From NCBI GenBank assembly GCA_002104895.1, contig MCFG01000235.1, positions 7,501-71,500 on the forward strand: a stretch of 64,000 nucleotides of DNA. The letters run 5' to 3'. Of this stretch, positions 50,279-63,431 are shown one piece after another. The position numbers were made by a program, and so were the translations under genes. The notes under the pieces are model-generated. The model did not search any database and was not told the origin of the DNA. It worked only from the letters and a program-made list of their open reading frames with translations. This DNA comes from Anaeromyces robustus. Taxonomy: Eukaryota > Neocallimastigomycota > Neocallimastigomycetes > Neocallimastigales > Neocallimastigaceae. Numbering within the stretch: position 1 is the stretch's first letter; the number at the start of each line of letters is the position of its first letter.

Positions 50279-53200
50279 ATGTTACGTCAAGACAGTTCCG
50301 TTAGTTGTAATGAAAGTTTAAGTGATGATAAAAATTGTAATTCCAATAAAATACTGAAATATTTTAATAAATTAAAAAATACTAAAATATACAATGACCT
50401 TGATCCTATTTTGGAAGAAAATGAATCAAATTTAACTACTGATAAAAAGAATAATAATATTAATTCCATACAAAATGCTAAATATATGGGAAAATTATTA
50501 CTTTCTTCTGTAGATTCAGTTAATGATACTGATAATACAATAGATTTAAATGAAAAAAATATGGAATTTACCGAAGTTAGTGAAACATATAGTAGTTGTA
50601 GTAGTAGCGAATTTACATTTAACTCAGCATCTCATAAAAATGAAAAATTAAGTATTTTTGAAGATATTAAATTTAAAAACAATGAAATCAATAGAAATCT
50701 TATTAATAATGAAACATATGATGATATTAATAAAAAAAAAATAATTGATGATAATAAAGAAAAAACTGATAATAATGAAAAAGATAAAAATATTAACGAT
50801 AACATTAAAACCACTAATAAATTGTCTTCTTCACAGAAAATCTTGGAAACAGTAGATTCTATAGCGATATCTCATAAATATTCCGAAAATGACCCCAATA
50901 ATAATTTAGAAGCAAATAATATTAAAAAAGAAGAAAACAATATAAATAATAATAGAAGTGAAGAATCAAAAAAATCTATAAAATCTCTAACAAATGATCA
51001 CATCAAAAAACAAAAATTAATTAATAAAATTAATAGTGAATTAGCAAAAGAAGAAAAAAAAGAACAAGTAAAAAATTCTAATATAAAACTTATTAATTTA
51101 AATAATAACACCGATTCGTCTGAATTAATAAATAGTAATGATTCTAAACTTGAAAATGATAGTAAAACTATGATAAAGTCAAAAAAGAAAAGCCCTCAAA
51201 AAAATACTAAGATAGATAAAAAATTGAATAACACAGCATTAAAGAAAAATAGAAAAATTAATATAAATAATCAAGAAAATGAAGGTATATATTAAAAATA
51301 AAAATATAATAAAATTTTGATATTTTAATAATTTAATATGGTAAAAAAATGTAATATTACAAATATTAAATAATTTTTATTATTATATATTGATGTATTT
51401 ATAGAAGAAGATATTAAAGAAAAAAATAAAAAAGAAAATAAAAATGTAAAAAAAGAAGACAAAAAAATGGATATTGATGTTGATAGTGAACAAAAAGTTT
51501 CAAATAATATGAATGGTATAATACCATCTATTAATAATGATATTAATAAAAATGATATAAAACAAGAAAACAAAAATGAAAATAGCAACGATCCTATTAA
51601 TACATATAAAAATAGTTCTTTTAATGTTCAAGATCAACAATATATAAATTATCAATATCAGTCAAATTCATATTCATACTCAATGAATAATCAAATGAAT
51701 GATGGAATTAATAATTCTTTTTCATCATCTTTATCTACAATTTATAATAATAATAGTAGAACTGATTTGGCAACGATTAATTTATACGATTCATCAGTAT
51801 ATGAGAGCAATACTTATAATAATAGTATATCATCATCAATCAATACTTTGTATTCAATTAAAAAAAAAGATGAAATGTTAAACTCAGTTGATATGAATTC
51901 ATTAAATAATAATAAAAATAATAACAATGATATAACTAAGAAATTTTCTAATATTAGTGATAAATCTTTTTCAGTAACTACTAATATATGTAATTTACAA
52001 AATGAATATTATAATAATTCATCAAATTCATCATCTTATATTGATACAAGATCTATTAATAATAATATGTTTTCATCTGATATTTCAAACTCAATGGATT
52101 TATTATATGGTGAGTATAATAATCAATTTACTTCTAAATCTTCATTTAAAAATTCAGAAGATAGTATAATTAAAGATGATGTTGATAAATGGGTTAAATT
52201 TCCATTAGATAATGATATAAATAATATTTCTTCATTAGTATATATGATTAATAAGGATAACAAGAATAAATCAAAAGGTAATTAAATTTATAATATGTAT
52301 AATAAATAATAATAAAATCAAATAATGTTAACAATTAACTAAAATTTTACTTATACAGAAAATTTAAGTAATAATAATAAATCTCATTCACAGCCAGAAA
52401 ATGAAGATTTAAATAATGCTTTAAATATTAAAAAAGATATAAATGATAATTCAATTGAATATTTTAATTCTTCAGAATTATTAAATAAAAATATGAATAA
52501 TAATATTGATTACATGTATAAAATGAATAAAGATTTAGACATGAAACAAGTAGATTCAAACTCAAAACTTTTAAATAAGGAAGGATGTAATATATACAAT
52601 AATTCTAAAAATGAACCATATTATAAAAAATTTAGCAATGAAAATAATATAGAAGATGAAGGTAATATAATTTTAGAATACCTATTTTATGATTATTTAT
52701 TAAATAATATATTATAACATATATTTTATAATTTATATATAGATATGAACAAAAGTTTAAATAATATACAAATGGTAAATAATGATTCAATTAATTCAGA
52801 AAGCATGAAAAGAAAAAGAAATGATAAATTTCCATGTAATAAATATATATCTATATAAATAATTATTATAATTTTTTATATTTTTCAAAATTTTAAAAAA
52901 TGATAAATATTTATTAATATATTTTAATTTTAATTTTCAATATCATTAGATAATCAAATTGAAGATGAATATAATAATCAAAAAATACCATATAGATCAA
53001 CTTCTCAGGTAATGATTAATAATAATACCCAAATTACTCAATCTACATATAATATACCATTAAATGGATATCCATTAAATTATCCAGTATCAATGATACA
53101 AAAGAACTATATTCATCCAAGTAAAAGACAAAAATTACCAATGAAAAAGCCAGTACCAATGTATAATACAACAATGAAATATAACGACGGTACTCTTTAT

Positions 53201-56053
53201 AACCAAAAAACTGATCAAAGTATGCAAAATCAAAGACAGTCACAATACTATCAGTCAAAACAATCTAATGATGTATTTTCTAATTCACAATCTCAGTATA
53301 AGCCATACTATCAATATAATTATTTCCAAAAATACAATTATCAACAAAATCATAATCAAAATAATACAAATACTTCTTATCAGCAATCATATTATAGAGA
53401 TTCACGCAATAAAAACCAAATAATGATAACAAACCAAATTCCATCTAATTCATCAGCAATATCTATATCAAATATTAATAATTCTAATTATCAAATGATG
53501 ATGATGCCTTATCAAAATAATAGAAATGTCCATCAAAATCAAAGCTTATATGTTACTCCAAATTCATCCATTTCAATGAGTAATTCATCTTCAGGTTCGA
53601 ATCTTTTAAGTTGTGATTCAAATTATTTAAATCAAAATATTAATAATAATCTTCGTATGAGATTACAAAGAAAATTAATAATGAGATTACAACAAAAAGA
53701 AGAAATGAAAGGAATTAAACAAGATATCCCCTATGTTCCAAATGATAATAAAATAAGAATGAATAATAATTATATATATAATAACAATTATGAGAATGTA
53801 AATCCTCAAGTAATGGATAATTATAATAATAATTGTTATAATAGAAATGATTTTCATGATAAACAAATTATTAATAATAATAAATATAAATATGTTTATA
53901 ATAATGCTATGTCAATAGATAATATTAATGCCAATAAAAATGATGAAATAGCAAATTCAATGAATTCAATAAACAAATTTGAATCTTATAATGAATATTC
54001 ACAAAAAAATATAAATATTACAGATAATAATAAAAGCATTAATAATATTATAAATAAATCTGAAGAATTAATTAAAAGTGAAAATAATACAAATCAACAA
54101 ATTACTAATAAAAAAATTAACGAAAAAGAAACTCAAAAAAAAAATGAATCAATAACTATTAATAATAATATTAATGAAAATATCTCTAATCAAAATAATA
54201 TTGACTCGGAAAATGAATCGAGTAATGAAAATAAAAGAATTATAGAAAATAAAAACAATGTTAAAAATGAAAATATAAATGTAACTGAAAATAAAAATAA
54301 AAATGAGGATAATAATAAAAATGAGAATAATAATAAAAATGAGGATAATAATAAAAATGAGGATAATAATAAAAATGAGGATAATAATAAAAATGAAGAT
54401 AATAAAAATAATAAAAATAAAAATAAGAATAAAAATGAAAATGAAAATCTAATAAAAAATCAAACCGAAAAGGATAATGGAAGTGAATATAAAGTTAAAA
54501 ATGAAAACGAAAATGAAATTAAAAATAAAAATAATAGTAAAATTAAAAATATAAATAATAGTGAAAATGAAAATAAAAATGGAAATAAAATTGAAAATAA
54601 AAAACATAATGAAAATAAAAATATAAATAAAAATAAAAGTGAAAGTGAAAATATGAACAAAAATTCAAATGACTGTAAACATGAAAACAAAAATTTAGAA
54701 AAAAGTAATGAGAAAATAAATAGTAAAATGGATATAGATATTAATATGAAAGATATGAATAAATCTAATATTACTGAATTTAGTGGAACAAAAGATTTAA
54801 ATTTAAATATATTAGATAACAAATTTATTAATGGTAATAATAATAATAAAGTCTGTTTTGTTAATAACGTACATACTATGAATAATATTAGTAATATAAA
54901 TAATATTAATAATAATGAAAATATCATGATTTTTAACTCTAGTGGATTAATAAATGAAAATAACAAAAATGTTGAAGGTTCATCATTCAGTAGTATTGAA
55001 AATTTATCTGAAAACTCTAATTCTAAAGATGCTATAAGAAGTAATATTCAAAGAAGATTAAGACTCCGTATGATGGTAAAGGATAAAAATTACAATCCTG
55101 TTATTTCAAATTCTACAGAAAATATGAATGAATCTCTTAAAATGCTTAACACATCTCAATTAATGGCAATAGATCCAGAAAATTCGCTTTCACAAGAACC
55201 AATATCAGTTAATCTAAACGATCAAATAAATTCATTTCAAATGTATATGATAGATAATGAATTTTTAGATATTAATGCATCATTAACTATTAAAAATGAA
55301 GAAAATAATAACAATGATAAGGAAACAAAAATAGATAAATACAATATTGAAAACAAAAATAGCAAATTAATTGAATTAAATAAAACAGAAAATTCAAAAG
55401 ATGATATATTTAATATTAGTTCATTAAAAAGTGAAGATAATAATAAACAAGATGTAAAATTAAAAATAAATGAAATTACTATAAAAGAAATAAATGAAAA
55501 TAAGAAAGATATTATTGAAAATGATAATAATAATAATAGCTTAGAAAATAAAGAAGATAAAAATTTAGATGATAATAATATAAAAATTAATTTAAATGAA
55601 AATATTGAAAAAAAAGAAGGTAAAGTAGAATCCAATAATAATATATCAGTATCTGATTATATTAATCTTTCTCCAAGATTAGATAAATCGTTAACACAAT
55701 CCTTTTTATTTAACTCATCAACAAATAATGATATGATATCTGATACAGATTACTTTTTGAATTTTTCTTATCCAATGAATCAGTCAGATAAGAAAAATCC
55801 ATTAACTGTGAATAATACAGAACAATCAAGTAATAATGTAACCCAAATAGGAAATAATAATATATTATGTTCAAACAATGAAGAATGGTATTCTAATAAT
55901 GAAGATTACTTTTCTAAATTAACAACTTCAAATGATGTTAATCTGACATGGACTTCTGAAGAAATTACAAATATATGGATAAATCCTCAAAAAGATTGGA
56001 CGTCATCTAATTTAGATGATGATATTAATAATTTTACGAAGTCTGAAAAGTAG
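50279..56053 (+). CDS. Large Asn-rich disordered protein, unknown function
   Basis: Five exons: 50279-51284, 51405-52277, 52359-52661, 52743-52835, 52950-56053; 1792 residues, every junction in phase. Dominated by Asn, Lys, Glu and Ser, so mostly disordered. Points that stand out: nuclear-localisation-like clusters MKRKRNDK (about 749-756) and SKRQKLPMKKP (about 816-826); a Gln/Tyr/Asn-rich prion-like stretch (about 840-930); two related basic helical motifs, LRMRLQRKLIMRLQQK near 993 and NIQRRLRLRMMVKDK near 1457; an 18-bp coding minisatellite giving NNKNED repeats (about 1208-1245); and a more ordered C terminus with acidic/aromatic LTWTSEEITNIW. A nuclear regulator is possible but no DNA-binding or catalytic domain is visible, and I do not recognise the family. 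Long frame maintenance in such AT-rich DNA supports that it is a real gene. Confidence 0.75.
54299..54400 (+). repeat. 18-bp coding minisatellite (NNKNED)n
   Basis: Unit aaaaatgaggataataat, about 5.5 near-identical copies, in frame inside the Asn-rich protein gene. The near-identity suggests recent expansion. Confidence 0.92.
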
Positions 56054-56954
56054 TTTTATTTTAATAATTTTTTTTTTTTTAAAAATTTTAATAGTTTTGA
56101 TAATTTAATGATACTTTATTTTTTTAAAAAAAAAAAAAAATAAAAATTAAAAATAAAGTTTAATATATAAATATTATATCTATTTATAAATATATAAAAT
56201 AATACGTAATAAATATAAAAAAAAAAAAGAAAAAATTAAAAGAAAAAAACTAAAAAGAAAAAATGAAATAATAAAATTGAATAATAAAAATGAAAAATAA
56301 AAAATAAAAAATATAAATATAAATAAATATAAGATATAAAATAAAAAAAAAATAAAAATAAAAATTATTAAAAAATAGAAAATAAAAATAAAAATTTAAT
56401 ATAAAATTGAAAATTTTGACAAATATTTAAATAAATATTCCCAAGAATAATTAAAAAGCAATGCAAATTGTAAATTTAAAATATAAATTATATATAATTT
56501 ATATGAAAATTATAAAATTTTTCTTAAGATTATACATATATATATATATATAAATTTAATATAGATATAAAAAAAACTATACGAAATTCATATAAATAAA
56601 AAAGATAAAATTAAACAAATATTAATAAAACATAAAAATTTTTAATTAATAATAATTAAATTGTGTATTTCATGAAATATTTCTTATAAATTTATAATAA
56701 TTATAATTTATATTTATATATATATAATAAAACTATAAATTTAATTTTTATTATTTTTCCATATATATTTTTTAAACAATTACTATTTTTTTAGTTAATT
56801 AAACTCATTAATATAAATATATTGCTACGCGTATATATTTACCAATCTATTTAATATTAAAGATATTAGAAGTTATTTATTTTATAAATCTATTACTAAA
56901 AATAAACATTTCTATAAATTTTTAAATTTCTGTATTAACTATAGAAATTTTAAA
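56054..56954. other. Intergenic, upstream of CFAP57
   Basis: AT-rich; A-rich after 56100 and no open frame. One CG-containing hexamer ACGCGT occurs at 56827-56832, about 123 bp before the CFAP57 start. Confidence 0.55.
56827..56832. promoter_or_regulatory. ACGCGT hexamer upstream of CFAP57
   Basis: Palindrome matching the fungal MCB core. CG-rich hexamers are rare in this AT-rich DNA, but a single occurrence is weak evidence of function. Confidence 0.15.
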
Positions 56955-59900
56955 ATGTCTTTAGTAGCTATATCTTATAAGTAATATAATACATAAAATT
57001 TTTGTATATAATAAAATAATTTAAATATTTATATATTATACCTTTTTTTTTTGCTTAATTATAAAAAGTCAAGTATTCGGTATTAATAATAATATTGATA
57101 ATAATGTATTCTTTATTGATGAAGGAATGGTAATGTTTAGTTCGGGAAGACACATTGTTGGTATGCTATATTAATATATATATATATTTATTTTGAAGTA
57201 TATAAATATATTTTCATTACTAATTTTATTAATTTTATTTTATAATTTTGAACATCACATTTATTAGCATATAATGTGGATCATAAAGTTCAGAGGTTTT
57301 TCCCGATATGTGATGAAGGACAAATCGATTATATAGTACAATCTCGTGATAGATCGTTAATGGTTATTATTGAAAGTATTCCTAATAAAATATTATTACA
57401 TTTATTTGATGTACTAAATTTAAGGAAAACTTTAACATATGAAATTTTAACAGATAAAAAAGAAAAAATGGTAATTAAATTTTTATTATATTTTTTGTTA
57501 GTTTATAACAAATATCAATTATTATCCTATGTTGATTAAAATGAATTTAAAATATATATATAATAGGAAATAATATATACGTCATTTTCAGACGAAAATC
57601 ACTTATTATTTATTCAAACAGGAAAACCAGATTGGACTTTATTATTTTACTCACTAAAACAAACAAAAATATTGGAAACAATCAACACATGTCCTGAAAA
57701 AGACGGAATTGTTAAAGAGGTTATACCTTGTTATTATTATGAAAATTTTAAAAATAAAAAACTATCAGTATTAGGTGGTCATTATATTAATGTTTATGAA
57801 TATGGAAAAGGTATAAAAAAGATATACACCTGTAATAAATTATCTCAAAGAGAGGTATTTTGAATTAAAATAGTATATATAATAAAAATTAGAGATTATA
57901 TATATAAAAAATCTAAGAAATATTATTTTTTAGGTATATCGATGTCATGATTGGATTACATCAGATAATATTGTAGCGGGAACAAATAAAGGAAGAATTT
58001 TAATATATAATAATGGTGTATTAATTCACATAATTAATTATAATGAAGAGTTTAAAAATAATATATTAATAAATACAGATGATAGGGAAAAAGAAAACAT
58101 AAATAATCCATCTTTAATTAGCATAAATGATGATGATAATATTAAAAAATTAAGATCAGCAAAATCACATGTTAGTTTGGCTAATATTAATATGTCTAAA
58201 AATAATGTAATAGGAATAGAAGATAACGAATATAATTATGAAGATGATTCAATTCCTAATACCGATATAAATTTACTAGGATCAGATAATAAAGAGAGAA
58301 TAGATATTATAGCAGCAAATACAACAGGATTTTACTTATCTGGTAATGATGGAATACTATCCAATATTCAGTATATTATTGACAAAAAAAATAAATCTTC
58401 TAGTATATGTCAACTTATACAAACATTTATATTACCATCAAAAGCAACAAGAATAAAATCTTTAGCCTTATCACGATATAAAGAATTTATGTTTGTATTA
58501 ACAAATGATAGTCAGATATTAAAAGTTAATGTTGAACTTGGTTCTTCTGAAGTATTAATTTTATTTTTTAACATAAAATATAATTACTTCATATTTTTTT
58601 TAATTTATAAAATATTTATATAAATAATAATAACATGTTTATTACAATTATTAAAATTTATGATTATGTTAATAAATGGAAAAAGAGTAATAAATTTATT
58701 CCAGTAACACCAGCATATCACGTAGGCCCTGTAACATGTATCGATTTATGTGCAAGAAAACCAATTATTGCTTCATGCGGAGTAGATAGATGTGTTAAAA
58801 TATGGAATTACTTTACTGGAAATTGTGAAGTAAGCAAATCTTTTCAAGAAAAAGTGTATTCTGTTGCACTTCATCCTTCAGGATTATTTATGCTTATTGG
58901 ATTTTCTGATAAGTTGAGATTAATGAGTATTTTGATTGATGATATAAGAGAAATAAAAGAATTTTACATAAAAAATTGTCATGAAGTAAGAATATATTAG
59001 TAAAATATATACTATATATTATTACATAATTTTCTTAATATTTAAGGAATTAATATATAAATTATTTCAAATTAAATATTTATATGTTAAAATAATTAAA
59101 TTGAAACTATATAGTGCAAATTTTGTTTTGGTGGACATATATTTGCAGCTGTTAATGGTACAACAATTCAGTTATATTCAACATGGTCATATAAATGCAT
59201 TGGAAATCTTAAAGGTCATAATGGAAAAATAAATTCATTATATTGGATTCAAAATGATAATATTTTGGTTTCTGCTGGTGCAGATGGTGCAGTATATGTA
59301 TGGGATATAAAAAAAATGAAAAGAGAATCTGAATATGTTTGTAAAGATTATTCATATAATAGTGCCATATGTAATTCAGATGGAACAGTAGTTTGGGTTT
59401 CAGGAAAAGATCATATCTTTCAAGTAAATATTTCATTGATATAATAATATAATATATTAAAAATATTTATTCACAAAAAAAAATTAATTTTATTTTATTT
59501 TATTTTCATTTTGCTTTTTAAATATGATAATAAATAACTATTATTAATAAGGAAATTATGGGGTCTCAAGTAACAAGAGAGTTAAATTTTAAAGTAACTT
59601 TTCAAAAAATACTTATATCATATTCAGGCAGAATGATCTTTGGAGGAACGGATAGAGGTGATGTTATACCATTAAGATATCCATTAATAAGTGATACTTC
59701 AGAATTTTATAGATATTCTGCACATTCAGATTCCGTAACATCATTAGGTTTAACATATGATTCTCAACTTTTAATTAGTGCTGGTATGGATGGATGTATC
59801 TTTGTATATAATATTATTGATAGAGATGAAAACGGACCAAGAATTCAATCAAAAATAGAATTTTCAAATGAGGTAAATAATTTTTATTAATTATTGATAA

Positions 59901-60337
59901 TTATGTATAAAATATAATAATATATATTTCTATATATGAATTTAAAGGTTCTTGTTACTCGTTCAGATATAGAAGAACAAAATATTAACATATCAGAATT
60001 AACAAGAAAAATAGAGGAACTTAAATTAGAGCATGAATATCAAATGAGATTAAAAGATATGAATTTTAATGATACATTAAAAGAAATTGTAGAAAAGTAT
60101 AATAAAGAAATTGAAGAATTAAAAGTTTCTACTGTATTGTTGAAAGGAGAAAAAGAAAAAATTGAGATCCTTCAAAGTGATGAATGGTCAAAATTTAAGC
60201 AAAAAAATCATAATGAAATGCATGTAATAAAATATTAAAGATTTAAAAATATAAAAATTTATTTTAAAAGAAAATATAATAATTATATATATATATTTAT
60301 TTATTTATATTGTATTTATAAATAATAATATTATTAA

Positions 60338-60388
<51 letters not shown>

Positions 60389-61601
60389 AGGAATTAGATT
60401 CAAAATTTACAAAACAATTAATTAAGCAATATGATAAATTAAATAAACTGAGAAAAAAAAGTGTAGAATTACAAGAATATTGGGAAAATCAAATAATAAA
60501 TGCTAAAAATGATGAAAAAGAAGAATTATTAAAACTTACACAATCATTAGAAAAGAAAATATCAAAAAAATCTGAAGAGATAGCTAAAGTAATTAATTAA
60601 ATTTAAAATTTGAAAATTTTATAATCAATATATTAATTATTTTTATATATTAAAATCTTTGTTATGTAGTTAAAAAATCAACTGAAAAGTAATGAAATTG
60701 AATGTAATGAATTTAGAAAAATCACAGAAGAGGATATTGATACAGAAATACTAACATTAAATAAAAAATATCAAATAGAATTAAAAAATGCAATTGATAA
60801 AGGGTTTAAATTAAAAGGTGAAAATGGTATTATGAAAAAAAAATTTATTAATCTAAATAAAGATATTGAAGATAGCAAAAATGATATTATTAATTTGAAT
60901 AAATCAATAGGACATTTAAAATCGGTTATAGAATCGCATGAAAAAAATTTATATTTATTAAGAAAAGAAGTAATTAAACTCTATAATTTATATTTTTTTA
61001 TTATTTAAATAATAAATTTATAATTAAAATTATGACTTAATATAATTGAAAATAGATGATGGATAGAAATTATTTAATTCATGATACCGAAAAAAAAGTT
61101 TTTGCTTTTAAGAGAAAGAATCAAGAACTTGAAAAAGAAAAATTTGTTTTAAATTATAATATTAAAAAATTACGTCAACAAATTGAACCAAGAGAATTAA
61201 AAATGGAACAAATGAAGAAAAATATAAATGTATGTTAAATATTTAGTTGAATTATATTAATATAATAATATATATTATATTATGTAGAAATAAAAAATTT
61301 TGTAACATTATAATTATATATATGAAATAAAGGATAAAAACAATTTACTGTACATGATAAGTGAAGATAAAAAAAAATTGGAAAAAATTATAGAAAAAAT
61401 GAAAAATGAGTTAAATGAAAAAAAAGAAATTTATAATAAAAAACACAGACAAAACAGTGATCTTCATATCTATTACAACAGAATGATGTCTGATCTCAAC
61501 AATGTCGTATTGCATATACAAGAGCCAGCATTATTTAAAGTAAATAAATATTTTTATTTTTTAATTTATTTATTTATTTGTTTATTTATTTATTTATTTG
61601 T

Positions 61602-61684
<83 letters not shown>

Positions 61685-62363
61685 TTTCATTGAATAATCA
61701 TATAATCATTACATTGAAAATAATAGAAAGCAATACAGAATTTATATGTAGTTTATTGTAAATCATGTAATAATAGTGATGGTTTTAATTCAATTGCTCC
61801 TGAAGTAATAAAAGAACATAAAAGTCAAATGTCATTGTTAAAAACAAGAATATCTAACCTTAAAAAAGAAAAGCAACAAACAGCTAAAATAATAAATGAT
61901 GATTATAGACCGTTATTAGAACGAAATAGGAATATATTAAGGTTAATATAAAATACACGAATAATATATCCGATATCTATCATTATTAATTATAATATTT
62001 TTTATTATTTTTTTTTTACATAGTGAAATTAATAATTTACGAAAAACAAATGGACTATCTAATAAATATACAGCAAAACAAACAACAATACTAATGAAAA
62101 ACAAAAAACAAGAGAGAAAAAAATATAAAGGAACTATTACGGCTATTGCTACATTTAAGGCAGAACCTATACCTATAAAAACAAGTAATATAATATATAT
62201 TCATATTGTAAAAAAAAAAAAATGATATATACATAATTATATAATACATATTAAATTACTAATATTATTAATAATAGATAAAAACGAAAATAAAAATAAA
62301 AATGAACTTGAGGTTAATCCAATAAATAGTACTCAACAATTCCAATTAATTAAAACCGCATAA
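56955..62363 (+). CDS. CFAP57: Cilia and flagella associated protein CFAP57 (WDR65)
   Basis: Sixteen exons: 56955-56980, 57069-57160, 57268-57470, 57567-57854, 57934-58551, 58686-58985, 59115-59423, 59552-59872, 59948-60223, 60391-60588, 60670-60969, 61056-61229, 61333-61539, 61739-61941, 62024-62184, 62278-62363; 1253 residues, the length of animal CFAP57 (about 1250). CFAP57 is an axonemal adaptor that helps dock single-headed inner dynein arms. The N-terminal half is WD40 propellers: AARKPIIA-like CIDLCARKPIIASCGVDR, SVALHPSGLFMLIGFSDKLR, FGGHIFAAVNG, SAGADGAVYVWD and ISYSGRMIFGGTDRGDV. The C-terminal half (from exon 9, VLVTRSDIEEQNINISEL) is a long coiled coil. An Asn/Asp-rich insertion lies in the first propeller (about residues 245-300). 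The acceptors of exons 6 and 14 were chosen by frame and are the least certain. Like IFT56, it implies a motile flagellum. Confidence 0.92.
60339..60387. repeat. ATT repeat in a CFAP57 intron
   Basis: ATT units running up to the acceptor of exon 10 (exon starts at 60391). Confidence 0.95.
61561..61686. repeat. TTTA repeat in a CFAP57 intron
   Basis: About 30 TTTA units with two TTTG variants between exons 13 and 14. Confidence 0.95.
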
Positions 62364-62592
62364 AGTTTGAAATATCAATTATAAATATTATATTAAACAT
62401 ACTATTTAATTTATTAATATACCAATTAAAATAACAATTAATATTATTTTAATGTCTTATTCTCATATATCGTTTTCATTAAAATTATAAAAAATAAATA
62501 TTTATTTATACATTTAAATTATACTCGAAATAACAAATTTGTATCTAAAGCACCAAATAAATTAAATAAATAGATATAATAAACATATAAAT

Positions 62593-62634
<42 letters not shown>
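62364..62634. other. Convergent intergenic region of CFAP57 and NUP37
   Basis: 271 bp of AT-rich sequence ending in a long T tract that touches the NUP37 stop codon. No gene seen. Confidence 0.65.

Positions 62635-62636
<2 letters not shown>
62595..62636. repeat. Poly(T) tract, 42 nt, abutting the NUP37 stop codon
   Basis: On the NUP37 sense strand this is a genome-encoded A run beginning within the TAA stop codon (62635-62637). Confidence 0.95.
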
Positions 62637-62640
<4 letters not shown>

Positions 62641-63278
62641 ATTTATATCCCAAAATAATAAATTATTGCCTAAGCAACCAATTAATAATGATTTTGTTGA
62701 ATGCCAACAAATACTTTCAATTTGGGTTAGTGGTAGATTCTTTGGTATATCTAATATTAATGGTACTGTTATGAAATATACAAACAAACAATTAAGCTTC
62801 AGTTTATTATTTTATCATAAATATTCATTATTAATAAATATATATATAATTTACCTTTCATTGTTAATTTATGAACATATATTGCCCTTTTTGAAGATGA
62901 TGATAATGTAGCAAAATAATTTCCATCGTGAGGTGAAAACCTATGAAAATTCATTAAAAATTAAATTAATATTAATTAATTAATTTTTATAATTATTTTG
63001 CTGTTGTTGCTAAATTATTGTTATAATTATTTTGTTGCTGCTGCTATATTATTATCATTATTATTATAAATATTACTTTATACATTTAGAGCCATCTTTA
63101 TGGACATTTCCTGAATAAACATATTTATGTATTGGTGATTCAGAAGTATTCCAAATATAAAATTTTTGTCCAATTACAGAACCAATTCTAATATAAAAAT
63201 TCATATATTTATTTAAAAAAAATACAATAAAAAATTATAATAGTAATCATTAATATTTCTATTATTATTATTATTATT

Positions 63279-63311
<33 letters not shown>

Positions 63312-63376
63312 AATACTATTAATATTATTATTAATTTTAATATTAATATTAATATTAATATTAATATTATTATTAA

Positions 63377-63431
<55 letters not shown>

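Noticed and set aside
54460-55635. Long minus-strand frames (168 and 132 codons) opposite the Asn-rich gene
   Set aside because: Shadow frames: Asn/Lys/Glu-rich sense sequence gives Phe/Leu/Ser-rich antisense without stops. The sense frame spans five in-phase exons.
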